Assembly (NCBI RefSeq): GCF_042477335.2
Contig: NC_091262.1
Coordinates: 42,443,001 to 42,507,000 of the forward strand
Direction of reading: 5' to 3'
Length of the DNA: 64,000 nt
Source: Ovis canadensis
Lineage: Eukaryota; Chordata; Mammalia; Artiodactyla; Bovidae
The notes under the pieces are model-generated. The model was given only the letters and a program-made list of their open reading frames with translations, searched no databases and was not told the DNA's origin. Below are positions 43,261 to 53,710 of this stretch, one piece after another; position 1 is the stretch's first letter, and the number at the start of each line of letters is the position of its first letter. A program made the position numbers and the translations under genes.

Positions 43261-43340
43261 AGAAAAGGAAAAGTTTTCCTTGTCATTGATGACCCTTAGG
43301 ATGTGCTCTCTCAGCAGCTTTCATAGTTAACACGAGTGCA

Positions 43341-43555
43341 GGGGTGCTCAGCTGCTCAGTCGTGTCCGACTCTGTGACCTCATGGACTATAGCCCACCAG
43401 GCTTCTCTGTCCATGGGATTCTCCAGGCAAGAATGCTGGAGTGGGTAGCCATTCCCTCCTCCGGCAGATCTTCCTGACCCAGGGATGGAACCCAAGTCTC
43501 CTGTGACTCCTGCATTGCAAGCGGGTTCTTTCCTGCTGAGTCACCAGGAAGCCCC
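43341..43555 (-). mobile_element. Bov-tA SINE, antisense
   Basis: Tail GCTCAGCTGCTCAGTCGTGT, head GAGTCACCAGGAAGCCCC, with the CTCCTGTGACTCCTGCATTG insert. Confidence 0.93.
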
Positions 43556-43721
43556 ATATGTAACATAAGCAGTGTGAGTTCTCTTCATCACATTGTACAG
43601 CTTTTCATCTCTCAGCAGTTGAACTATGGTGTCTATAGGTGTATGTGGGCTTCTTTTTGTGATGGTGTCTGTTTTTTGGTATTTATTCTTTTTCGTGTTC
43701 TCTGAATTCTTGGATCTGTGG

Positions 43722-43905
43722 ATTGGGGGCAGGAGGAGAAGGGGACGACAGAGGATGAGATGGCTGGATGGCATCACTGACTTGATGGACACGAGTCTGA
43801 ATGAACTCCGGGAGTTGGTGATGGACAGGGAGGCCTGGCGTGCTGCGATTCATGGGGTCGCAAAGAGTCAGACACGACCGAGCGACTGAACTGAACTGAA
43901 CTGAA
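43722..43905 (+). mobile_element. Very short BovB 3' end
   Basis: Only the last 184 bases, from ATTGGGGGCAGGAGGAGAAG to the CTGAA repeats. CTGTGG flanks it (43716-43721, 43906-43911). Taking it out joins the LINE wording GATCTGTGG|TTTAATG smoothly. Confidence 0.9.
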
Positions 43906-43943
43906 CTGTGGTTTAATGTTTATTCTTATTTTTGGAAAATTCT

Positions 43944-44150
43944 TCTTTTAAAAAAATTTATTTCTTTGGCCACTCCAGGTCTCAGTTGTGGCACCCAGGA
44001 TCCTCGATCTTTGTTGTGGCATGCAGGGTCTTTTAATTGCAGCATGCAAACTCTTAGTTGCGGTATCTAGTTCCCTGACCAGGGATTGAACCCAGGCCCC
44101 TGCATTGGGATCCCAGATCCCTTAGTCCACTAGACCACCAGGGAAGTCCC
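43944..44150 (-). mobile_element. CHR-type SINE with exact target duplication
   Basis: TTCTTTGGCCACTCCAGGTC at the left, ACCACCAGGGAAGTCCC at the right. TGGAAAATTCT (11 bases) flanks it exactly (43933-43943, 44151-44161). Confidence 0.92.
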
Positions 44151-45535
44151 TGGAAAATTCTCGACTAAAATTATCTTCCCCAAAGATAGTTCTTCTCTTC
44201 CAATTCTCAGTTTTCTTCTATCGTTCCAAGTACATGTATGTTAGACTGTCTGGTGGTTCCTGTAGCCCTGGAGTGCTCTGACTCGCTTTTGCCACTTTAT
44301 TATCCTTGTGTTTGAAGTCACATGATTTCCACTGACCGGTCCTCAGGCTTGTTGAATTTCTGAAGCTATATTCATTCTATTCATACTGGTCTGTCACAAG
44401 AATTTTCCATTTGTGACATCATATAGTTTATTTCCAGCATTTCTCTTTTACTCCTTCTCATGGTTTTCATCTCACTGGTGAAATTTCCTACCTATTCAGG
44501 CTTGTTGCCTCCTTTTCCACTAGATGCACCAACATATTAATTACAGTTATGTTAAAATTCCTGTTTGACAGTTTCAACTGTCTGGGCCAGCAAATCTATT
44601 TCCATTGATTGCTTTATCTCTAGATTGCTTTCTCTTAGTTCTTTTTGGAAATTATAATTTTTTTATTATATGCCAAACATCGTGTATACAAGGACAGTAC
44701 GGAAGACTGAGGTAAACTATTTTCACCTGCTCATTATCACGCCTCTTCTGTCTGGTGTTTAATGTGTGATGCTGAGTCCGTATAGTTAGGGGTTGAGCAG
44801 CATTTGGGCCTTATCGTTTCACTGCTGCTGTCTGTGTAGCTAAGGCATCTGCTCTCTCTAAATGTGGGTGTCTCCCTTGTGCTTACGGGGGTGGGGGTGC
44901 CAGGTGGTTTCATCAGTGATTCTGGCGCTCCCTTCACCTGCAGCTGCCCCTGCATTTCTGTATGGCCGAGGAGCTTCTTCTAGACTCTTGCCCCTGCAGC
45001 AGGGGTGGAGGCTACTGTCTGGTCCTCAGCACGGGACTTATGGTGACATGAGGGTTCCTGTGCTGACCTGCTCCTGAATCTCAGTGAGGGACTCCCTGCT
45101 CCTCCTTCCCAAGCAGCGAACATCTGCCTTGTGTCTGTGTTTATTCTGGACAAGGACCCCCGCCCCCCTTCCTCTGCCTGGTGTAGGTCTTGGGTCGCAG
45201 GCCCCACGTGGTTTCCCGTTTTTCCGCGGTAGTAGACCCTTTTACTCCTACAGCAGTGATGGGTCTTCCCCTTTTCTCCCCGAGGCAGATGGGTTTTGCA
45301 TTTCTTTCTTTAAACGTGGTGGATTTTCACCTGTGCCCATGGGTGGGAGGACCTGGGGCCTTTCCCTCAGCCCATAGGATGGATGATTCTGGGTGGGGGC
45401 ATCATGGCAGTCCCTACTGGCTCCTGACTTGCTCTGTATTTCCCTCGAGAGCACGCTCACTAGGTTCCTCCTCAGCTGTTCCCAGTGTACCTGCAGGCCC
45501 ATACTTGGCCTTTGAAGACTTCTTTTTCTTTTTAA

Positions 45536-45715
45536 CTTTTTTTTTTTTGAGACATGATTGACATAAAACAATATTAGTTTCAGGCATGCAACATAATGAT
45601 TCTATATATATATATATAAAATGCAAACTAGCAAAATTTATCACCATAGTAAGTCTAGTTAACACCACCTATAGATATAATATTTTATCTTGGAATGAGA
45701 ACTTGTTTTTTTAAG
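45536..45715 (-). mobile_element. Old L1 3' UTR fragment with (TA)n
   Basis: GAGACATGATTGACATAAAA and TTTCAGGCATGCAACATAAT are antisense L1 3' UTR wording, with a short TATATA run at 45603-45617. Confidence 0.6.
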
Positions 45716-45724
45716 AGTGCTGTG

Positions 45725-46772
45725 TCTTTTTTTTATTTCTTTTAATTGGAGGCTAATTACTTTTCAATATTGTGGTAGTTTTTGCCATACACTGACATGA
45801 ATCAGCCACAGGTGTACATGTGTCCCCCCATCCCAAACTCCGCTCCCCCCTCCCTCCCATCCCATCCCTCTGGGTTGTCCCAGTGCACTGGCTTTGAGTG
45901 CCCTGTTTCATGCATTGAACTTGGACTGGTCATCTATTTCACATTGGTAATATACATGTTTTAATGCTATTTTCTCAAATCATCCAGTCCAAAAGTCTCT
46001 TCTTTACATCTGTGTCTCTTTTGCTGTCTTGCATATAGGGTTGTCATTACTATTTTTCTAAATTCCATACATATGCATTAATATACTGTATTGGTGTTTT
46101 TGTTTCTGACTTACTTCACTCTGTGTAATAGGCTCCAGCTTCATCCATCTCATTAGAACTGAATCGAATGCGTTCTTTTTTATAGCTGAGTAATATTCCG
46201 TTGTGTATATGTACCACAGCTTTCTTATCCATTCGTCTGCCAGTGGATATCTAGGTTGCTTCCATGTCCTGGCTATTGTAAACAGTGTTGCACTGAACAT
46301 TGGGATACATGTGTCTCTTTCAATTCTGGTTTCCTAGGTATGTATGCCCAGCAGTGGAATTGCTGGGTCGTATGGCAGTTCTGTTTCCAGTTTTGTAAGG
46401 AATCTCCACACTGTTCTTCATAGTGGCTGTACTAGTTTGGATTCCCACCAGCAGTGTAAGAGGGTTCCCTTTTCTCCACACCCTCTCCAGCATTTATTGT
46501 TTGTAGACTTTTTGATAAGAGCCATTCTGACCAGTGTGAGATGGTAGCTCATTGTGGTTTTGATTTGCATTTCTCTGATAATGAGTGATGTTGAGCATCT
46601 TTTCATGTGTTTGTTAGCCATCTGTATGTCTTCTTTGGAGAAATGTCTGTTTAGTTCTTTGGCCCATTTTTTCATTGTGTTGTTTATTTTTATGGTATTG
46701 AGCTGCATGAGCTGCCAGGATATTTTGGAGATTAATTCTTTGTCGGTTGTTTTGGTTGTTATTATTTTCTCC
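45725..46772 (-). mobile_element. Bovine L1, antisense, 5'-truncated
   Basis: Starts with the bovine L1 3' UTR (AATTGGAGGCTAATTACTTT) and continues into the ORF2 end, whose - strand frame includes LWYIYTTEYYSAIKKNAF. Younger-looking than the surrounding LINEs. It is followed by a 44-base BovB scrap. Confidence 0.9.
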
Positions 46773-46818
46773 CAACTCTCTGTGACCCCATGGACTGCAG
46801 CACGCCAGGCTTCCCTCT
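46773..46818 (-). mobile_element. BovB or Bov-tA scrap
   Basis: AACTCTCTGTGACCCCATGG to GCACGCCAGGCTTCCCT, about 44 bases of shared BovB/Bov-tA tail wording, at the truncation edge of the L1. Confidence 0.65.
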
Positions 46819-47188
46819 AATAGACTCAAGGAAAATGACAATTTGTGTAGACTATCCAGATTTTTCTCATTGTTCTTTGCAGCATTCTGCTTCCTATGTG
46901 GAAGCAGAAATTATCTGTTTTAAATCAAAATTACAAACTTACTTTCATTTATCTGCATTTATCAAGAAAATTGCATGGAATTTTTTTCCAATTATAAAAT
47001 GACTTTCAAAGAGTTTCCCAGCCATATATAAAAGCAAAGAGCTGTGTATGATCTGCTTTTCTTCTGATTTTGTAACTTGGTAACCAAGGTTATTAATGAA
47101 CGTCAAAGTTAAGTTTTTTCCCTTTGAAAGAATTTGAGTCAACATATGATCAGAAAGTTAACTTTTTTCTTTGGAAGTTATTGAATTA
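46819..47188. other. Gap without gene
   Basis: AT-rich, no repeat or gene recognised. Confidence 0.45.
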
Positions 47189-47505
47189 CAGGCAGACTTC
47201 ATTTTATTGGGCTTTGCTTTAGTGCACTTTGCAGATATCACTTTTTGTTGTTGTTGTTAATAAATTGAAGGTTTTGGGCAACCCTACATCATCAGATGAT
47301 GGTGAGCATTTTTTAGCAATAAGGTATATTTAGTTAAGGTGTGTACATTGTGTTTTCAGGCATAATGCTATTGCATACCTAAGAGACTACAGTAGAGTGT
47401 GAACATAAATTCTGTGTGCACTGGGAATCCAAAATACTCACGTAACTCACCTTATTGTGATATTTGCTTGATTGCAGTGGCCTGGAAACAAACCCAGGAT
47501 GTCTG
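47189..47505. mobile_element. Tigger-like (mariner/Tc1) DNA transposon, internally deleted
   Basis: It starts CAGGCAGACTTCATTTTATT after a TA and ends CCAGGATGTCTG before TTA. The left end (GCTTTGCTTTAGTGCACTTT, then AATTGAAGG) and the right end (the GCATAATGCTATTGCATACC and GCACTGGGAATCC wording) match opposite ends of Tigger1, joined directly without a transposase region. About 317 bases, non-autonomous and ancient. Confidence 0.75.
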
Positions 47506-47844
47506 TTAGGTCATATGCAAGCATCTTTCTTGTAAGTTTATGTAAAGTTTCTGTAACCAATTTGGACAGTATCTCCTGTGGACTTCAGTGGACCTTATGA
47601 TCTGATTTATTTTTCCTTTGTGTCAGGTCTTTTTATCTGGGATTGTTAGCTCTGCAGTGTGGACATAATGGCATGCATGGACCTGGGTTCCATATTCTGA
47701 CATGGCTCCAGAGCCATCAGCATCCTGTCTACCACAGTCCACTCACCAAGTCAGCCACAGGCTCCTCAGGATCTGAGGAACAGACACATAAACACAGCTC
47801 TTACTGGGGAGTGAGAAGATTCTAGCATGTGAAGCTAGAAGAAT

Positions 47845-47925
47845 GGAGCTGGAAGAATCACACTCCCTGACTTCAGACTATACTAAAAGCTACAGTTATC
47901 AAAACAGTACGGTACTGGGCACTGC
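47845..47925 (+). mobile_element. L1 ORF2 scrap, sense
   Basis: AATCACACTCCCTGACTTCA and AAGCTACAGTTATCAAAACA are sense ORF2 wording of L1. Confidence 0.6.
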
Positions 47926-48149
47926 CAGCCTCAGTGGAGCTGTTCCTTCAGGGCCCATCACCTCTTCACTTCTGTGCCGCAGCCCTGGATCACTGCGATT
48001 AGTCTAGTTATCACTTGTCACTGAATAAACTTAGCAGCTTTTCTTTCTTCTGATGAGAACGTTTAGAATTTGCTCTCTTGGCAGATGTCAAGTGTGCTCG
48101 GCAACGTTATGCCTGTAGTCGCTGTTCTGTACACTGTATCCCCATGACT

Positions 48150-50843
48150 GACTGATTTTATAAGTGGAAATGTGTATCTCTTGACACCCTTCACCCGTTT
48201 CCCCCCGCACCCCCGCAACCCTTCTTCCCCTGTAGCAACTGTTATATTCTTTGTATCAATGACTTTTTTTTGTTTGTTCATTTGTTTTCTAAATTACACA
48301 TATAAGTGAAACCATATAGTATTTTATTTTTCTGCCTTATGTTTTTCACTCGGTGTGATTCCTTTGAGATCCATCCATGTTATTGCAAATGGCAAGATTT
48401 CTTTTTTCTTTCTTTCTTTCTCCATTTTTCTGGCTAGGTAGTTTTCCATTCACTTTGCTGACAAAGGTCTTTGTAGTCAAAGCTGTGGTTTTTCCAGTAG
48501 TCATGTATGGATGTGAGAGTTGGCCCATAAAGATGGCTGAGTGCCAAAGAATTGATGCTTTCAAACTATGGTGCTGGAGAAGACTCTTGAGAGTCCCTTG
48601 GGCTGCAAGGAGATCAAACCAGTCTATCCTAAAGGAAATCAACCCTGAATATTCATTGGAAGGACTGATGCTGAAGCTGAAGCTCCAATACTTTGGCCAC
48701 CTGATGCAAAGAGCTGACTCATTGGAAAAGACCCTGATGCTGGGAAAGATTGAGGGCAAAAGGAGAAGGGGATGACAGAGGATGAGATGGTTGGATGATA
48801 TTAGTGACTCAGTGGACATGAGTTTGAGCAAACTCAGGGAGATAGTGAAGGATAGGGAAGCCTGGCATGCTGCAGTTGATGGAGTTGAAAAGAGTTGGAC
48901 ATGACTTAGCGGCTGAACAACAACAGCATTTATTTCATTACATATATATGCCACATCTTTATTCATTCATCCATCAATGAATAGTTAGATTTCCATATCT
49001 TGGTTATTATAAAAAATGCTGCAATAAACATAAGGGTGAATGTATCTTTTTGAACTAGTATTTTCATTTTCTTTAGATAAATACCTAGTAGTGGGATTTC
49101 TGGATTATATAGTAGTTCTGTTTTTAATAATTTGAGAAACCTCCAAACTGTTTTCCATAGTGGCTGTACCAATTTACATTCCCACCAACGGTGCACAAGG
49201 GTTCCCTTTTATCCACATCCTCACCAGCACTTGTTATTTCTTGTCTTTTGGATGACAGCCATTCTGACAGTTGGTGATACTGACTGTGATTTTAATGTGC
49301 ATTTCCCTATTGATTAGTGATGTTGAGCACCTTTTCATGTGCCTGTTGCCATCTGTATGTCTTCTCTGGAAAAATATCTATTCAGATCCTCTGCCCATTT
49401 TTAAAATGGACTGTTTGCTTTTTGGCTAGTGAGATGTTGCAGTTGATTTCTAGTTTCATACCATTACTTGATATGATTTCAGTGTTCTTAAATATATTTA
49501 GATTTGTTTTGTGGCTTAATATAAAATCTATCCTGAAGAATGTTCCATATGTACTTAAGAAGAATATATATTCTACTGTTTTGAGATGAAATATTCTATG
49601 TTTATCTGTTAAGTCCATTTGGTTTACTGTGTCGTTTAAGACCAATGTTTCCTTGTCTGGATGATATACCATTGTTATAAGTGGGGAGTATTAAAGTCTC
49701 TTACTATTATTGTGTTACTGGCAGTTTCTCTCTTTAGTTCTGTTCATATTTGCTCTATATTTAGGTGCTCCTATGTTGAGTGCATAAACATTTACAAGTT
49801 TTGTATCATCTTATTGGATTGAACACGGTATCATTATGTAATGCCTTTATTTGTCCTTTTGTATAGTCTTTGTTTTAAAGTGTATTTTGTCAGATATAAG
49901 TATATATATGTATTTATAAGTATTTATAAATGTATGTATTTATTTGTCATTCTATTTCAAGTTGGTAGCAACTTAAGAACATGTTATAAAACTCCTCTAC
50001 ATTTTACCAGTATGTTTTTGAGGTCACATTTTACATTTTTTAATTTTGTGTATTCCTTAACTAATTGTGTGGTTATGATAATTTTTATTACTTTGTCTTT
50101 TCACCATCCTGCTAGCTTTTTAAGTGATCAAATCACTGCATTTTCTCTATACTGAATATTTACCTTTACCAGTGATATTTATGCTTTCAAGTTTTTGTTA
50201 CTACTCAGTGCTCCTTTTTTAAGCTTAAAAAAGTCCCTTTATCATTTCTTGTAGGGCTGGTTTAGGTGATGAACTTCTTTAGATTTTGCTTGTTTGGAAA
50301 TTGTTTCTTTCTCTTAATTCTGAGTAATAACCTTGCTGGGTGGAATCTTTTTAGTTGGAAGTTTCAACAGTTTAAATGTATCATGCTCTCCCTCTGGCCT
50401 GCAAAGTTTCTACTGAAACATATGCTGATAGTCTTATTCAGTTCCCCTTGTATGTAGCAAGTTGTTTCCTGTTTAACTTTTGTCATTTTAATTATGTGTC
50501 CTAGTGTGGACCTCTTTGGTTTCATCTTCTCTAGAACTCTCTGGGTTTCTGGACCTGGATGTCTGTTTCCTTTCTTTCTAAGTCAGATGAGTTTTTAGCC
50601 ATTATTTCTTAAAGTAAGTTTTCTGCTCCTTTCTCCTTCCCTTCTTCAGGACCCCTGTAATGTGAGTATTAGTGTGTTTGATGTTGTCCTGTAGATTCCT
50701 TAAGCTGTCTTCCCTTTAAAAAGTTTTTCTCTTTGCTTCTCTGTCTGGGTGAGTTCCGTCCTGTCCTCTGCTCATGGATCCTTTCTTTGCTTCATCTAGT
50801 CTGCTTTTGAACCCCTTGAGGGTACTTTTTAGGTAAATAATTA
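48150..50843 (-). mobile_element. Antisense L1, split by BovB
   Basis: ORF2 end wording at 48,340-48,440 and 48,930-49,330, then the inner ORF2 part near 49,600-49,900, then T-rich 5' part to 50,840. A BovB (48457-48928) sits inside. Heavily mutated. Confidence 0.75.
48457..48928 (+). mobile_element. BovB 3' fragment nested in L1
   Basis: CTTTGCTGACAAAGGTCTTT through VVMYGCESW wording to GCGGCTGAACAACAAC. The frame is open over most of it (48377-48775) but enters from L1 sequence and stops at a GGG-GAT-GAC change. Flanks TTCCATTCAC and TTTCATTACA could be a decayed target duplication. Confidence 0.9.
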
Positions 50844-51812
50844 TTAGAACTGGACAGGGAACAACAGACTGGTTCCAAACAGGAAAAGGAGTACGTCAAG
50901 GCTGTTTATTGTCACCCTGCTTATTTAACTTCTATGCAGAGTACATCATGAGAAATGCTGGGCTGGATGAAGCACAAGCTGGAATCAAGATTGCCGGGAG
51001 ACATATCAGTAACCTCAGATATGCAGATAACACCACCCTTATGGCAGAAAGTGAAGAGGCGCTAAAAAGCCTCTTGATGAAAGTGAAAGAGGAGAGTGAA
51101 AAAGTTGGCTTAAAGCTCAACATTCAAAAAACCAAGATCATGGCATCCGGTCCCATCACTTCATGGGAAATAGATGGGGAAACAGTGGAAACAGTGTCAT
51201 ATTTTATTTTTGGGGGCTCCAAAATCACTGCAGATGGTGATTGCAGCCATGAAATTAAAAGACGCTTACTCCTTGGAAGAAAAGTTATGACCAACCTAGA
51301 TAGTATATTCAAAAGCAGAGACATTACTTTGCCAACTAAGGTCCGGCTAGTCAAGGCTGTGGTTTTTCCTGTGGTCATGTATGGATGTGAGAGTTGGACT
51401 GTGAAGAAAGCTGAGCGCCGAAGAATTAATGCTTTTGAACTGTGGTGTTGGAGAAGACTCTTGAGAGTCCCTTGGACTGCAAGGAGATCCAACCAGTCCA
51501 TTCTGAAGGAGATCAGGCCTGGGATTTCTTTGGAAGGAATGATGCTACCGCTGAAACTCCAGTACTTTGGCCACCTCATGAGAAGAGTTGACTCATTGGA
51601 AAAGACTCTGATGCTGGGAGGGATTGGGGGCAGGAGGAGAAGGGGACAACAGAGGATGAGATGGCTGGATGGCATCACGGACTCGATGGACGTGAGTCTG
51701 AGTGAACTCCGGGAGTTGGTGATGGACAGGGAGGCCTGGCGTGCTGCAATTCACGGGGTTGCAAAGAGTTGGACACAACTGAGTGACTGAACTGAACTGA
51801 ACTGAACTGAAT
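50844..51812 (+). mobile_element. BovB LINE with the longest open frame, changed active site
   Basis: The open frame at 50909-51790 (293 codons) runs from the motif B region ([13 protein letters not shown]) through motif C to the conserved C-terminal part ([36 protein letters not shown]) without a stop. Motif C reads YADN instead of YADD, so one catalytic Asp is lost. It is 5'-truncated at TTAGAACTGG, so motif A and the endonuclease are missing. It is a dead copy, though its frame has survived well. Confidence 0.95.
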
Positions 51813-51813
51813 T

Positions 51814-52114
51814 GTGTTCTTCAGTGTTATGACTTCTGCTTGGTAGTTTCTTACATTCTCTGTCTCTGTTGAAGTTCTCAGTGTGATCATCCATTGTTTT
51901 CCTAAGTTTAGTAAGACTGTTTATGACCATGGCTTTGAATCTTTATCAAGTAAATTATTTATCCCTGTTTCATTAAAGTTTTTCCCTGAGGTTTTGTCTT
52001 GCTCTTTTATTTGGGACATAGTCCTCTGTTTGCTCATTTTGCTTGAATCTCAGTGTTTATGTGTTTCCTGAAGCAGCCACTCTGTCCCAGTCTTGAAGGA
52101 CTGACCTCTGGAGA
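51814..52114 (-). mobile_element. Antisense LINE remainder
   Basis: CCTAAGTTTAGTAAGACTGT and CTTTGAATCTTTATCAAGTA resemble antisense old L1/HAL1 wording and probably continue the block before the BovB. Confidence 0.4.
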
Positions 52115-52315
52115 TGAATAGCTCAGTCTGTAAAGAATCTGCCTGCAATGTAGGAGATGCCAGTTCAATACCTGGGTTGTGAAGATCCCCCAGAGAAGGA
52201 AATACCAGCTCCACTCCAGTCTTGCCTGGGGAATCCAGTGGACAGAGAAGCCTGGCAGGCTATGGTCCATGGGGTAGCAAGAGTCAGACACGCGTTAGCA
52301 ACTAAACCACCACCA
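52115..52315 (+). mobile_element. Bov-tA SINE, sense
   Basis: ATAGCTCAGTCTGTAAAGAA head, GTCAGACACGCGTTAGCAAC tail, with ACCACCACCACAGCAGC at the end. Confidence 0.88.
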
Positions 52316-52440
52316 CAGCAGCCTGATCCATCCATGGCAGGTCCCAGTCTCTGGGGGAGTGCTGAAACCTGCACTTCCAGAGGGAAGGATCTCAGTCAGC
52401 ACCAGGTTTCAGGCTGACTGGAAGCCAGACTCCCAGGCTG

Positions 52441-53400
52441 TAGTTTTGTTTTGTTTTGTTTTTCCTGTTTATTTATTTATTTATTTTACTTTACAATATT
52501 GTATTGATTTTGCCATACATTGACTTGAATCCACCATGGGTGTACATGTGTTCCCCATCCTGAACCCCCCTCCCACCTCCCACCCCATCTCATCCCTCTG
52601 GATCATCCCAGTGCACCAGCCCCGAGCACCCTGTATCATGCATTGAACCTGGACTGGCAATTCATTTCACATATGATAATATACATGCTTCAATGCCATT
52701 CTCCCAAATCATCCTACCCTCGCCCTCTCCCACAGAATCCAAAATATTGTTCTATACATCTGTGTTTCCTTTGCTGTCTTGCATACAGGGTTATCGTTAC
52801 CATCTTTCTAAATTCCATATATATGCATTAGTATACTGTATTAGGGTTTTTCTTTCTGGCTTACTTCACTCTGTATAATCGGCTCCAGTTTCATCCACCT
52901 CATTAGAACTGATTCAAATGTATTCTTTTTAATGGCTGAGTAACATTCCATTGTATATATGTACCACAGCTTTCTTATCCATTCGTCTGCTGATGGACAT
53001 CTAGGTTGCTTCCATGTCCTGGCTATTATAAATAGTGCTGCAGTGAACACAGGGGTACACGTGTCTCTTTCAGTTTGGTTTCCTCGGTGTGTATGCCCAG
53101 CAGTGGGATTGCTGGGTCATATGGTAGTTCCTGATGGCTCAGATGGTAAAGCATCTGCCTGCAATATGGGAGACCCAGGTTCGATCCCTGGGTTGGGAAG
53201 ATCTCCTGGAGAAGGAAATGGCAACCCACTCCAGTATTCCTGCCTGGAGAATCCCAGGGATGGAGGAGCCTGGTAGGCTACACTCCGTGGGGGTCTCAAA
53301 AAGTCGGACATGACTGAGTGATTTCACTTCTTCACTTCTTCTTCATGGCAGTTCTATTTCCAGTTTAAGGAATGCACATGTGTACAGTCCTGTGGGACAG
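52441..53400 (-). mobile_element. Bovine L1 3' end, antisense
   Basis: (TTTTG)n and (TTTA)n at the left, then TTTACAATATTGTATTGATT, the C-rich 3' UTR part and the ORF2 end (the - strand frame includes LWYIYTMECYSAIKKNTF). A Bov-tA interrupts it at 53131-53344. Similar in age to the copy at 45,725. Confidence 0.9.
53131..53344 (+). mobile_element. Bov-tA SINE nested in bovine L1
   Basis: CTGATGGCTCAGATGGTAAA head, GGACATGACTGAGTGATTTC tail. Flanks ATGGTAGTTC (53121-53130) and ATGGCAGTTC (53345-53354) are a target duplication with one change. The L1 resumes with TATTTCCAGTTT. Confidence 0.95.
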
Positions 53401-53710
53401 CAGCTGTAGACCCATAAATCTGCAGGCCAGGTTATCTGGAGCTGTCCTCTGGGTGACAGTGCAAAAACTGGGGCTTCAGCTGAGTGAGCATTGGGCGGCA
53501 CCCCACACCCCTACAAGGCCTGCACTTGCCCAGCTACAAGGCTGAAGAAAGAGCCCGGAGCCAGCAAAAGAGACATCAGTGGTTTAATGGACGAGGGAGT
53601 GTACATGTCTGAAGTGGGTCCTGGAGTGACACGACAAGCCAGCATGATGTGGTGTTAGTCTTCACTCCAGGGAGGAGGGTGTGTTGCAGTTTTAGAGGAA
53701 TCCACGTTGT
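53401..53710 (-). mobile_element. Possible LTR piece, antisense
   Basis: Read backwards it has ATTAAACC followed by GATGTCTCTTTTGCTGGCTC, which could be a poly(A) signal and R region, with GC-rich sequence before it. Weak evidence; family unknown. Confidence 0.3.

Larger units (their letters stand above)
43556..45535 (-). mobile_element. Antisense L1/HAL1-like block
   Basis: Wording such as TATGCCAAACATCGTGTATA near 44680 matches the 5' portions of old L1/HAL1 read backwards. A small BovB (43722-43905) and a CHR SINE (43944-44150) are nested in it. It ends in a GC-rich patch (about 44,860-45,500) like those at 40 and 41.5 kb. Confidence 0.5.

Noticed and set aside
48346-48966. 206-codon frame on the - strand
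   Set aside because: It is the antisense shadow of the BovB piece at 48457-48928, extended by chance into L1.
50909-51790. 293-codon frame as a host gene
   Set aside because: Every segment matches BovB ORF2 seen elsewhere in the window, and it ends in the CTGAA repeat tail.
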